58,532 nt of DNA, from assembly GCF_004122735.1 (NCBI RefSeq), contig NZ_SDIF01000037.1, positions 1 to 58,532 of the forward strand, in the 5' to 3' direction. The notes beneath the pieces were generated by a model. That model was not told the DNA's origin. It did not search any database and saw only the letters and a program-made list of their open reading frames with translations. The translations under genes and the position numbers were made by a program. The DNA is from Streptomyces sioyaensis (GTDB taxonomy: Bacteria > Actinomycetota > Actinomycetes > Streptomycetales > Streptomycetaceae). Positions 34,616 through 42,698 of this stretch are shown here, piece by piece (position 1 is the first letter of the stretch; every line of letters begins with the position of its first letter).

Positions 34616-34810
34616 GTGGCACTCTCGATTTCGGCGGTGGTGCTGCTGGCGATCATCGTCTTCTTGCTTGTCAAGAAGTCCGGACTGAAGGCCGCGCATG
34701 CGTTCGTCTGCATGCTGCTGGGCTTCTATCTCGCCGGCTCGTCCATCGCCCCGACGATCAAGCAGCTGACGACGAACGTCGCCGGCATGCTCGGCAACAT
34801 CAAGTTCTGA
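34616..34810 (+). CDS. Small hydrophobic membrane protein
   Basis: 64 residues. The GTG start follows GGAGGTGAG. Two hydrophobic segments (ISAVVLLAIIVFLLV, then AFVCMLLGFYLAG) are joined by a Lys-containing turn (KKSGLKAAH). The C-terminus is polar (IAPTIKQLTTNVAGMLGNIK). Short proteins of this pattern are repeated in Streptomyces genomes and on their mobile elements. No function is known to me. It ends 110 bases before mshB and could be cotranscribed with it. Confidence 0.75.
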   Translation: MALSISAVVLLAIIVFLLVKKSGLKAAHAFVCMLLGFYLAGSSIAPTIKQLTTNVAGMLGNIKF

Positions 34811-34920
34811 CGCGTTCCGGGCCCGGCCCGTCCGTCCTGCGTCCGCCCTCGGGCGGGGCGCACGGGCGGCGGCCGGGCTCGGCTGCGGGGTGCGGGCCGG
34901 GCGGCTCGTAGGCTGTCGGC

Positions 34921-35916
34921 ATGACCGACCGGCCCGCCTCCTTCACGCCGCCGTCCGCACCTTCCGGCACGGCGCCCGCCCCGCGCCCCGTCCCGTCGCG
35001 CCGGCTGCTGCTGGTGCACGCGCACCCCGACGACGAGTCGATCAACAATGGCGTGACCATGGCCACGTACGCGGCCGAGGGCGCCCAGGTCACCCTGGTG
35101 ACCTGTACCCGCGGCGAGGAGGGCGAGGTCATCCCGCCCGAACTCGCCCACCTCGCGCCGGACCGCGACGACGCCCTCGGCCCGTACCGCGGCCGCGAGC
35201 TGGCCGCCGCGATGGCGGCCCTGGGCGTCACGGACCACCGCTTCCTCGGCGGTCCCGGCCGCTACCGCGACTCCGGCATGATGGGCGCCCCGCAGAACGA
35301 GCGGCCCGACTGTTTCTGGCAGGCCCCGCTCGACGAGGCGGCCGCCGAGCTGGTCGCCGTGATCCGCGAGGTCCGGCCGCAGGTCATGGTCACGTACGAC
35401 CCGCAGGGGGGATACGGCCACCCCGACCACATCCAGGCGCACCGTGTGGCGATGCGTGGCGCCGAGCTCGCCGCGGCCGCGGACTTCCGGCCCGAGCTGG
35501 GCGGTTCCCACGCGATCGGGAAGATCTACTGGAACTGCAACCCCCGCTCCGCGGTCGAGGAGGGCTTCGCGCGGCTGCGCGCGGCCGGCCACACCTTCCC
35601 CGGCATCGCCTCCCCCGACGACGTGCCCGGAGTGGTGCCGGATGCCGAGGTCACGGCGTCCGTCACCGGCGGCCGCGCCGCCGCGGAGGCCAAAACCGCG
35701 GCGATGCGCGCGCACTACACCCAGATCGCGGTCGACGGACCGTTCTTCGCGCTCTCCAACGACCTGGGCCAGCCGCTGTTCGCCACCGAGCACTATCGGC
35801 TGGTGCACGGCGTGCCGGGCGCGGCGGACGGCGTACGCGAGGACGACCTCTTCGCCGGCATCGGTGACACGGTGGGGACGCAGGAGAGCACCCGGATCGA
35901 GGAGGCGGCGGAATGA
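34921..35916 (+). CDS. mshB: MshB, GlcNAc-inositol deacetylase of mycothiol biosynthesis
   Basis: Zinc-dependent deacetylase that converts GlcNAc-myo-inositol to GlcN-inositol, the second enzymatic part of mycothiol synthesis in actinobacteria. Zinc ligands appear in HAHPDDES (H35, D38) and YGHPDHIQAH (H170), with the general-base Asp37. The CTRGEEGEVIPPELAHLAP and GAPQNERPDCFWQA blocks are MshB-specific compared with the homologous Mca amidase. The N-terminus has an extra Pro/Ala-rich stretch of ~25 residues. The stop codon overlaps the next start (ATGA). Confidence 0.94.
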   Translation: MTDRPASFTPPSAPSGTAPAPRPVPSRRLLLVHAHPDDESINNGVTMATYAAEGAQVTLVTCTRGEEGEVIPPELAHLAPDRDDALGPYRGRELAAAMAALGVTDHRFLGGPGRYRDSGMMGAPQNERPDCFWQAPLDEAAAELVAVIREVRPQVMVTYDPQGGYGHPDHIQAHRVAMRGAELAAAADFRPELGGSHAIGKIYWNCNPRSAVEEGFARLRAAGHTFPGIASPDDVPGVVPDAEVTASVTGGRAAAEAKTAAMRAHYTQIAVDGPFFALSNDLGQPLFATEHYRLVHGVPGAADGVREDDLFAGIGDTVGTQESTRIEEAAE

Positions 35917-36467
35917 GCACATCCATGGGCGGCGGAGCCGCCGACAAGGGGAAGGGCGGAGCCGCCGGCAAGAAGAACGGAGGGGCCGCCGGCAAGGAGA
36001 GCGGCGCGGCGGGCGCCGGCAAGGGGCAGCGGTCCAGGGCGGGCTCGGGCGCGTCCGCGGTCGGGCCGCCGGTGGCGGACGCCGGTGTCCCCCCGCTCAC
36101 CGGGGGCCGGGCCGGCACCTATGTGCTGCTGCTGGTCACCGGCGTACTGGTCGCGTTCGCCGGGACGCTGGTGCAAGCGGCGTGGTTCCCCGGCGGGTTG
36201 CTGCTGGCGCTCGCCGGTGTCGGCGGCCTCTTCTACGGGGGCGGCCGCGCGACCGGCACCCCCGCGGGCGTGCTGGTACCCGGCGCGGCCTGGCTGGTGA
36301 CCGTGTTCCTCCTGCTCGGCGATGTCCGGCCGGAAGGGGACTTCCTCTTCGGTGCCGGGCTCGGTTCGTACATCTTCCTGCTGGGCGGCATCCTGGTCGC
36401 TGTGATCTGTGCCACCGCTGCCCAGATGCGTGTGGCGGGCGTCCGGTACGGCCGAGTTGGCGGATGA
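35913..36467 (+). CDS. Membrane protein translationally coupled to mshB
   Basis: 184 residues. The first ~60 are a Gly/Lys/Ala-rich repeat region (GKGGAAGKKNGGAAGKESGA) that is probably disordered and cytoplasmic. Four hydrophobic segments follow (YVLLLVTGVLVAFAGTLVQA, PGGLLLALAGVGGLFYGGG, LVPGAAWLVTVFLLLG, GSYIFLLGGILVAVICATA). No catalytic motif. The ATGA overlap with mshB argues for coexpression. Function unknown. Confidence 0.8.
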   Translation: MSTSMGGGAADKGKGGAAGKKNGGAAGKESGAAGAGKGQRSRAGSGASAVGPPVADAGVPPLTGGRAGTYVLLLVTGVLVAFAGTLVQAAWFPGGLLLALAGVGGLFYGGGRATGTPAGVLVPGAAWLVTVFLLLGDVRPEGDFLFGAGLGSYIFLLGGILVAVICATAAQMRVAGVRYGRVGG

Positions 36468-36683
36468 CGTGGTGCATACCGGGGCGGATGCCGCGCGGGT
36501 CGGGGTGAACGGACCGGGTACCGGGGGTTCGCCCATGGCGGCGGTGTTCGTACGCTCCCCGGGTGCCCGCCCGCGGCGGACAGTATGGTGGTGCGCGCCG
36601 TCGCGCCGCCCTGGGGGCACCTCCCGGCCTGTGGGCCGGGAAACATCTCTGACGAGCGGCGGAGCCAACCGGGAGAACCTGCT

Positions 36684-38801
36684 TTGAGTCGTGAATCTGA
36701 CAGTTCGTCCTCCGGCCCCCAGGGCCGTGGCGGAGCCGCGTACCCGTCAGGGACGCCGCCGTACGGCTCGCCCAGGGGAGATGCCGACGAGGCGCCGGCG
36801 CCCGGTGCCGCGGCGCGGCCGGAGGAGCCCAAAACCGAGACCACGCTGACGACGCGGATCAAGATCAACATTCCGGGGTCGCGCCCCATCCCGCCGGTCG
36901 TCGTGCGCAAGCCCGTCGGTGAGGAGTCCGGCATGAACGGATCGGCTGGATCCGGCGGTTCCGCCGGTTCCCGGGGAACGTCGCGCCCAGGCGGCGAGCG
37001 GAACGCGGAGCGTACGGCGAACACGCCGCGGCCCGAGGCTCCGGCGGAGGAGGCCCCCGCGGCCGGCCGGCCCGAGAAGACCAGCGACTGGTTCGCGCCG
37101 CGCAAGCCGCAGGCCGGCGCCGGCCCGCAGTCCTCGACCACCGGCTCGCACCCGGCGCCGCCCGCCCCGGGCGGTGCGACCCCGCCGCGGGGCACCTCGG
37201 GCGCCACGCCGCAGCAGCGCCCCGACCTGCCGTACTTCTCCGACAGCCCGGCCCCGCAGGACCGCCCGGGCCCGCGGGAGGGCGCGTCGCCGTTCGACAG
37301 CGGTGCCCGTACCGACGGCGGTTCGCCGTTCGACGGCGGCCCGTCGCCCTTTGACGGTGCGGCCGGCGGCCCGTCGCCGTTCGACGCCGCCGCGGGGCCC
37401 GCCCGCGACCACAGCCCGTTCGACACCCCGGGGGCCGGCCCCAGTGGACCGACGACCGGGCCGGCGCGCGGCAGTTCCGCGCTCAACCTCCCGCCCGGCT
37501 TCAGCGACTCCGGCACCGGCGGCACGCCCCGGATCGACGACACCGCCGAGCTCACCCCGCAGCCGCCGGCGCCGCTCGCCGGGCCGGGCAGCGGCCTCGG
37601 AGCCGGCGGCGGGATCGCGGGCGGACTGCCCGGCGGCCCGAAGGGCAGCCGGGGGACGAGCGGGCCGCAGAGCGGACCGGCCGGCGGCCACGACCGGGTG
37701 TCCGGCGACACGCTGGTCAGCGGCATCCCGAAGACCCCCGGCGCGGACGGCCCGTCGTCCCCGTCGCCGTTCCCGGCCGGCCCGGCCGGTGAGGGCGACA
37801 GCGCCGCCCCCAAGCCGCGGCCCAAGATCCCCGAGCCGATCAACCCGCCCAAGAACGGCCGTAACAAGCTCGTTCTCCTGGGGGTGGCCGTCGTGGTCCT
37901 GGCCGGCGTCGCCTACGGCGCGGGGCTGCTGCTCGACCATGCCGACGTGCCCAACGGCACCACCGCGCTCGGTGTGGACATCGGCGGCTCCAGCAAGGAA
38001 GACGCCGTGAAGAAGCTGGAGGCGGAGCTCAAGGACGTCCGCAGCCAGCCCCTCAAGCTCACCGTCGACGGCAAGTCCGAGACCCTCCAGCCCGCCAAGG
38101 CGGGCCTGGACATCGACCCGCAGGCCACGGTCCGCAGGGCGGCCGGCCGGGACTACAACCCCGTCTCCGTCATCGGCTCGCTGTTCGGCGTGAGCCGCAC
38201 GGCCGAGCCGGCGGTGCTCGTCGACGACGAGAAGCTCCAGATCGCGCTGGAGAACGCCGCCGGACCCGGAGGTGCCATCGCGGACGGCGGGATCACCTTC
38301 GAGAACGGCAAGGCGGTGCCGCACTACGGACGGTCGCACAAGGCCATCGATGTGAAGGCGTCCGAGAAGAAGGTCGCCGACGCCTACCGCCGCCGCGCCA
38401 CGACCGGCAGCGACGCCCCGGTGGTGCTGGCCGCCGCCACCCAGCAGCCGCAGGTGAGCAAGGCCGCGGTGGACAAGGCGCTGAAGCAGTTCGCCGAGCC
38501 CGCGATGTCCGGCCTGGTGACGGTCCGTACGGACGCGGCGCACACGGTCTCCTTCAGCCCGCAGAAGTCCATCCCGAAGTTCCTGTCGTTCAAGATCGTC
38601 AACGGTGCGCTGGTGCCGTATTACGACCGTCCGGCGCTCAAGGCGCTCTACGGCGACACCTTCAACGGCGTGCTGGTGACCAAGGGGGACGGCTCCAAGC
38701 ACCCGGTCAGCGTCGAGGAAGTGGCGAGCGCGGTCGGCCGGGCACTGCTCGGCACCACCCCGTCCGACCGGGTCCAGACCATCGCCACCAACGGCAACTG
38801 A
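36684..38801 (+). CDS. Peptidoglycan-binding-domain membrane protein with long disordered N-terminus
   Basis: 705 residues. TTG start with GGGAG 8 bases upstream. Residues 1-390 are Pro/Gly/Ser/Ala-rich and cytoplasmic, with repeated PFD units (SPFDSGA, SPFDGG, SPFDGAA, SPFDAAA, SPFDTP) around residues 203-250. A single membrane helix follows at ~393-415 (KLVLLGVAVVVLAGVAYGAG). The extracytoplasmic part contains repeated PG_binding_4-like modules (SSKEDAVKKLEAELKDVRSQ with LKLTVDGKSETLQPAKAGLD). The VanW domain often found after such modules is absent. It is probably an envelope protein with a regulatory cytoplasmic tail. Confidence 0.82.
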   Translation: MSRESDSSSSGPQGRGGAAYPSGTPPYGSPRGDADEAPAPGAAARPEEPKTETTLTTRIKINIPGSRPIPPVVVRKPVGEESGMNGSAGSGGSAGSRGTSRPGGERNAERTANTPRPEAPAEEAPAAGRPEKTSDWFAPRKPQAGAGPQSSTTGSHPAPPAPGGATPPRGTSGATPQQRPDLPYFSDSPAPQDRPGPREGASPFDSGARTDGGSPFDGGPSPFDGAAGGPSPFDAAAGPARDHSPFDTPGAGPSGPTTGPARGSSALNLPPGFSDSGTGGTPRIDDTAELTPQPPAPLAGPGSGLGAGGGIAGGLPGGPKGSRGTSGPQSGPAGGHDRVSGDTLVSGIPKTPGADGPSSPSPFPAGPAGEGDSAAPKPRPKIPEPINPPKNGRNKLVLLGVAVVVLAGVAYGAGLLLDHADVPNGTTALGVDIGGSSKEDAVKKLEAELKDVRSQPLKLTVDGKSETLQPAKAGLDIDPQATVRRAAGRDYNPVSVIGSLFGVSRTAEPAVLVDDEKLQIALENAAGPGGAIADGGITFENGKAVPHYGRSHKAIDVKASEKKVADAYRRRATTGSDAPVVLAAATQQPQVSKAAVDKALKQFAEPAMSGLVTVRTDAAHTVSFSPQKSIPKFLSFKIVNGALVPYYDRPALKALYGDTFNGVLVTKGDGSKHPVSVEEVASAVGRALLGTTPSDRVQTIATNGN

Positions 38802-38889
38802 CCGCCGCGCGGCGCCGGATCCGCAGGCAGGAGGCCCCCAGGGCGCGTTCACGGTTCATACCGGGGACGTCCCCTAGGGGGCCTTCCCC

Positions 38890-38903
38890 ATGACAGATGT
38901 CAT
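38890..38903. promoter_or_regulatory. Candidate response-regulator operator upstream of ABC/two-component operon
   Basis: Inverted repeat ATGACA-GA-TGTCAT, 60 bases before the ATPase start. Short arms with a 2-base spacer fit dimeric NarL/LuxR-type regulators such as the one encoded at the end of this operon. A CCCCTAGGGG palindrome sits 10 bases upstream. The regulator assignment is inferred. Confidence 0.55.
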
Positions 38904-38962
38904 CGCACAGTGCGGACACCCGGCACTGCCGCTCGCCGGGCGCCTCCCGGATGCTGAGGGGC

Positions 38963-39934
38963 ATGACGACCACAGCCACCACCACAGCCGATACCGCGCA
39001 GGGCGCGGACCGGGCTCCCGTGGTCAGCTTCCGGCAGGTCAGCAAGAGTTACGGCGCGGTGCGCGCGGTGGCCGACCTCGATCTGGAGCTGTACCCGGGC
39101 GAGACCGTCGCCCTCCTCGGCCCCAACGGCGCGGGCAAGTCCTCCACCCTGGACCTGCTCCTCGGGCTGCGCACCGCCGACGCCGGCCGCGTGACGCTGT
39201 TCGGCACGACGCCGCAGCGCGCCATCGAGCAGGGCAAGGTCGGCGCGATGCTGCAGAGCGGCGGCCTGATGGAGGGCGTCAAGGTCAAGGAACTGGTCAA
39301 GCTCGCCCGCGATCTGCACCCGCGCGGCCGTCCGCTCGACGAGGTCCTGGCCGCGGCGGGCCTCACCGACATCGCCGACCGCATGGTCGACAAGCTCTCC
39401 GGCGGCCAGGAGCAGCGGGTCCGCTTCGCGCTGGCCACCGCCGGCGCGGGCGAGTTGATCGTGCTGGACGAGCCGACCACCGGTATGGACGTCTCCGCCC
39501 GGCAGACCTTCTGGGGCGCGATGCGCCGGCAGGCCGAGCAGGGCCGTACGGTCCTCTTCGCGACCCACTACCTCGAAGAGGCCGACGCGATAGCCGACCG
39601 GGTCATCGTGCTGCACCGCGGCCGGGTGCTCGCCGACGGCACCGCCGCCGAGATCAAGGCCCGGGCCGGCGCCCGCCGGATCGCCTTCGACCTCGAGGAG
39701 CCGATCGACCGCGAGGCGCTGCTGGGCCTGCCGTCCCTGACGTCCCTGGAGGTCTCGGGCCGTACGGTCCGCATCCAGTCCCAGGACGCCGACGCCACCG
39801 TCCACGCCCTCTACGGCCTCGGCTGCTACCCGCACCACCTCGAAGTCTCCGGCCTCGGCCTGGAGCAGGCCTTCATCGCCCTCACCACGGCGTCCGACGC
39901 GCGCACCGCCACCGCCGAGGAGGCGGCCCGATGA
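38963..39934 (+). CDS. ABC exporter ATP-binding protein (drug/DrrA-like)
   Basis: ATPase of a two-component exporter. Walker A GPNGAGKSS, Q-loop LQSGGLMEGVKV, signature LSGGQEQRVRFALA, Walker B LIVLDEPTTGMDV and H-loop ATHYLEEAD are intact. The C-terminal ~90 residues are the usual accessory region of CcmA/DrrA-type proteins. The ATG follows GAGGGG. The stop overlaps the permease start (ATGA), so both are made together. Confidence 0.94.
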   Translation: MTTTATTTADTAQGADRAPVVSFRQVSKSYGAVRAVADLDLELYPGETVALLGPNGAGKSSTLDLLLGLRTADAGRVTLFGTTPQRAIEQGKVGAMLQSGGLMEGVKVKELVKLARDLHPRGRPLDEVLAAAGLTDIADRMVDKLSGGQEQRVRFALATAGAGELIVLDEPTTGMDVSARQTFWGAMRRQAEQGRTVLFATHYLEEADAIADRVIVLHRGRVLADGTAAEIKARAGARRIAFDLEEPIDREALLGLPSLTSLEVSGRTVRIQSQDADATVHALYGLGCYPHHLEVSGLGLEQAFIALTTASDARTATAEEAAR

Positions 39935-40668
39935 CCACTCTGATCAAGCTGGAGATCGTCCGCTCCCTGCGCAACAAGAAGTTCATGTTCTTCTCGGTGA
40001 TCTATCCGCCGGTGCTGTATCTGATCATCGCGGGCGGCGCGGACAGCAAGCCGATCCCCGGGATGCGGCTGAACATGGGGCTCTACTTCATGGTGTCCAT
40101 GGCAGCATTCGGTGCCATGACCGCCGTCCTGCTGGGCAACAGCGAGCGCATCGCCAAGGAGCGCGAGAACGGCTGGGTGCGCCAGCTGCGGCTGACCGCG
40201 CTGCCCGGACGGGGCTATGTCGCCGCGAAGATGGCCGCCGCCGCGACCGTCAGCCTGCCGTCGATCCTGCTGGTCCTGCTGGTCGGCGCGGTGGTCAAGG
40301 GCGTACGGCTGGAGGCCTGGCAGTGGCTCGCCATCGCGGTGGGCACCTGGCTCGGCAGCTTCGTCTTCGCCGCCCTGGGCGTGGCCATCGGGTATCTGGC
40401 CACCGGTGACGCGGTGCGCCCGCTCTCGATGCTGTGCTACTTCGGCCTGGCGTTCCTCGGTGGCCTGTGGATGCCGCTGACGTTCCTGCCGCAGTGGGCG
40501 CAGAATGTCGCCGAGTGGCTCCCGACGCATGCGTACGCGGCGCTCGGCACCGCCGTCGAGGCCGGCGGCGCACCGCATGGGAAGGACATCGCCATCCTGG
40601 TCGGCTACCTGCTGGTCTTCGCCGGCGGCGCGGCCTGGCTGTACCGCAAGGACACCAGAAAGGCGTGA
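39931..40668 (+). CDS. ABC-2-type exporter permease
   Basis: 245 residues with six hydrophobic segments. It opens with LIKLEIVRSLRNKKFMFFSV, typical of ABC-2 permeases linked to DesK-like systems. A cytoplasmic NSERIAKERENGWVRQLRLT loop contacts the ATPase, and LAFLGGLWMPLTFLPQW matches the conserved late helix. The exported substrate is unknown. The gene is coupled to the ATPase gene and followed closely by the sensor kinase. Confidence 0.93.
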   Translation: MTTLIKLEIVRSLRNKKFMFFSVIYPPVLYLIIAGGADSKPIPGMRLNMGLYFMVSMAAFGAMTAVLLGNSERIAKERENGWVRQLRLTALPGRGYVAAKMAAAATVSLPSILLVLLVGAVVKGVRLEAWQWLAIAVGTWLGSFVFAALGVAIGYLATGDAVRPLSMLCYFGLAFLGGLWMPLTFLPQWAQNVAEWLPTHAYAALGTAVEAGGAPHGKDIAILVGYLLVFAGGAAWLYRKDTRKA

Positions 40669-40679
40669 GAGGCGGGGAG

Positions 40680-41996
40680 ATGAGGAGCGAGCCCGAGGGC
40701 GGTAGCCCCATGATGATGGGGCAGCCGGCCCGCACCCGCCGCCAGGCGCTCGGCAAGACGGCCTGGATCGCCGTCTGGCTGCTGTATCTCGCCGGCCCGG
40801 TGGGTCGCATGCTGGAGCCCGGCATCTCCCTCGCCGAGCGGGTCTGGGGCAGCCTGGGGCTCACGCTCTTCGTTCTCGCCTACTTCCTGCTGGTCTTCCG
40901 TCATCTGTGGCGAAGGACGGCCCGCCCGCCGATGTACGGCCTGCTGGCCCTGATGCTGGCGCTGTCCGTCGCCCTGTCCTGGATGCTGGACGCCTCCTGG
41001 CTGGTGCTGTTCATCTTCACCAGCGTCGGCTCGGCGGTGGTGCTGCCCTGGCAGCAGTCCCGGTGGTCCATTCCGCTGATCACCGCGGTACTGGTCACCA
41101 TCGGGGCGAGCTATCCGCAGATCCGCGGTTACTACCTCTTCTCCTACGGCCTGCCCGCGCTCGGCAGCGGCTTCATGATGGTCGGCGTGCAGTATCTGAT
41201 CCACACGACCATGGAGCTGCGCGCCGCCCGCCAGGAGGTCGCCCGTCTGGCCGCCAACGACGAGCGGCTGCGGCTCGCCCGCGATCTGCACGACCTGCTC
41301 GGCCACTCCCTCTCGCTGATCACGCTCAAGAGCGAGCTGGCCGGCCGGATGCTGCCCGACCGGCCCGAGGACGCCGCCCGGCAGGTCGCCGACATCGAGC
41401 GGGTGAGCAGACAGGCGATGGTCGACGTGCGGGAGGCGGTCACCGGCTACCGAAGACCGCGGCTCGCCGTCGAACTGGCCGGCGCCCGGGCCGCGCTGCG
41501 CACCGCGGGGATCGCGGTCACCGCCGACCCGGCGCTGGAGGGCGACTACCGCGGGCTCGCCGCCGATGCGGAGGGCGCGCTGGCCTGGGCGCTGCGCGAG
41601 GCCGTCACCAACGTCCTCCGGCACAGCGGGGCGCACCGCTGCGAGCTGCTGCTCTCCGAGGAGTGGGAGGCCGATGAGCGCCGCTTCCTGTGTCTGACGG
41701 TGCTCGACGACGGCGCGGGCCCGCCCCGCGCCCAGCACGACGGCAACGGCCTCAGCGGTCTGCGCGAACGCCTCCAGCCGGCCGGCGGCCGGCTGGAGAC
41801 CGGCCCCGCCCCTCGCGGGCGCGGCTTCGCCCTGCGCGCCTATGTCCCGCTGGGCGCCGCCGCGGGCGCCCCGGTCCCCGCCCCGGGCAGCTCTCCCGAG
41901 CCCGTCACCGGCCCGGACCGGGACGGGGAGGTGGAGCACGGTCCCCCGTCCCCCGGTGCGTATCCGGCGCCGCGGCACTCCACCCGTACGGCTTAG
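40680..41996 (+). CDS. NarL-type (DesK-like) sensor histidine kinase
   Basis: 438 residues. The N-terminal half has about five membrane helices (ALGKTAWIAVWLLYLAG to MMVGVQYLIH) and almost no periplasmic loop, so it probably senses the membrane itself or compounds in it. HisKA_3 dimerisation helix with phospho-acceptor His204 (ARDLHDLLGHSL), then HATPase N-box LREAVTNVLRHSG and G-box DDGAGPP...GNGLSGLRERL. The first ATG is close to GGGGAG. A later ATG (40710) with GAGGGCGG is an alternative start. The C-terminus is Pro-rich. Confidence 0.93.
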   Translation: MRSEPEGGSPMMMGQPARTRRQALGKTAWIAVWLLYLAGPVGRMLEPGISLAERVWGSLGLTLFVLAYFLLVFRHLWRRTARPPMYGLLALMLALSVALSWMLDASWLVLFIFTSVGSAVVLPWQQSRWSIPLITAVLVTIGASYPQIRGYYLFSYGLPALGSGFMMVGVQYLIHTTMELRAARQEVARLAANDERLRLARDLHDLLGHSLSLITLKSELAGRMLPDRPEDAARQVADIERVSRQAMVDVREAVTGYRRPRLAVELAGARAALRTAGIAVTADPALEGDYRGLAADAEGALAWALREAVTNVLRHSGAHRCELLLSEEWEADERRFLCLTVLDDGAGPPRAQHDGNGLSGLRERLQPAGGRLETGPAPRGRGFALRAYVPLGAAAGAPVPAPGSSPEPVTGPDRDGEVEHGPPSPGAYPAPRHSTRTA

Positions 41997-42006
41997 GCTG
42001 GCCCGC

Positions 42007-42612
42007 ATGATCAGAGTGCTGCTGGCGGAGGACCAGTCGATGGTCCGCGAGGCGCTGGCCGCGCTGTTGTCGCTGGAGGCCGATCTCGACGTGGTCGCCC
42101 AGGCGGCCCGCGGGGACGAGGTGGTCCCGGCCGCGCGCGATCACGCCGTGGACGTCGCGCTCCTGGACATCGAGATGCCCGGCCTCAGCGGACTGGACGC
42201 CGCCGCCGCGCTGCGCGAGGCGCTGCCCGGCGTCAAGATCGTCATCCTGACCACCTTCGGCCGCCCCGGCTATCTGCGCCGTGCCATGGAGGCCGGCGCC
42301 GACGCCTTCCTCGTCAAGGACGCCCCGGCGGCCCGGCTCGCCGACGCGGTGCGGCGCGTCCTGCGCGGTGAGCGGGTCATCGACCCGGTGCTGGCGGCGG
42401 CCGCGCTCGCCGACGGCGCCAGTCCGCTGACCGAGCGGGAGCGGGAGGTGCTGGGGGCCGCCGCCGACGGCTCCACCAACGCCGAGATCGCCGGCGCGCT
42501 CCATCTCTCCCAGGGCACGGTCCGCAACTACCTGTCCCTCGCCATCCAGAAGACCGGAGCCCGCAACCGCGCCGAGGCGGTCCGCACGGCCCGTGACAAG
42601 GGCTGGCTGTAG
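42007..42612 (+). CDS. NarL/LuxR-family response regulator
   Basis: Partner of the preceding kinase. The receiver domain has acidic pocket E8-D9, phospho-acceptor D54 (ALLDIEMPG), Thr in ILTTFG and Lys in FLVKDAP. The output domain is a LuxR-type HTH (SPLTEREREVLGAAADGSTN, EIAGALHLSQGTVRNYLS). It lies 10 bases after the kinase stop. It probably binds the inverted repeat in front of the ABC genes to control export in response to the sensed signal. Confidence 0.95.
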   Translation: MIRVLLAEDQSMVREALAALLSLEADLDVVAQAARGDEVVPAARDHAVDVALLDIEMPGLSGLDAAAALREALPGVKIVILTTFGRPGYLRRAMEAGADAFLVKDAPAARLADAVRRVLRGERVIDPVLAAAALADGASPLTEREREVLGAAADGSTNAEIAGALHLSQGTVRNYLSLAIQKTGARNRAEAVRTARDKGWL

Positions 42613-42698
42613 GCCCCGGTGCCGCCGATCCCGGCCCCGCCGCGCCGAGCCGTGGTCCCGGTGCGCAGCCGGGCGGCGTATTGCAGGCTTGAGGTGTT

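Noticed and set aside
37287..37432. Short repeats in the peptidoglycan-binding protein gene considered as a CRISPR-like or satellite array
   Set aside because: The repeats are in-frame SPFD codons with variable spacing inside a coding sequence.
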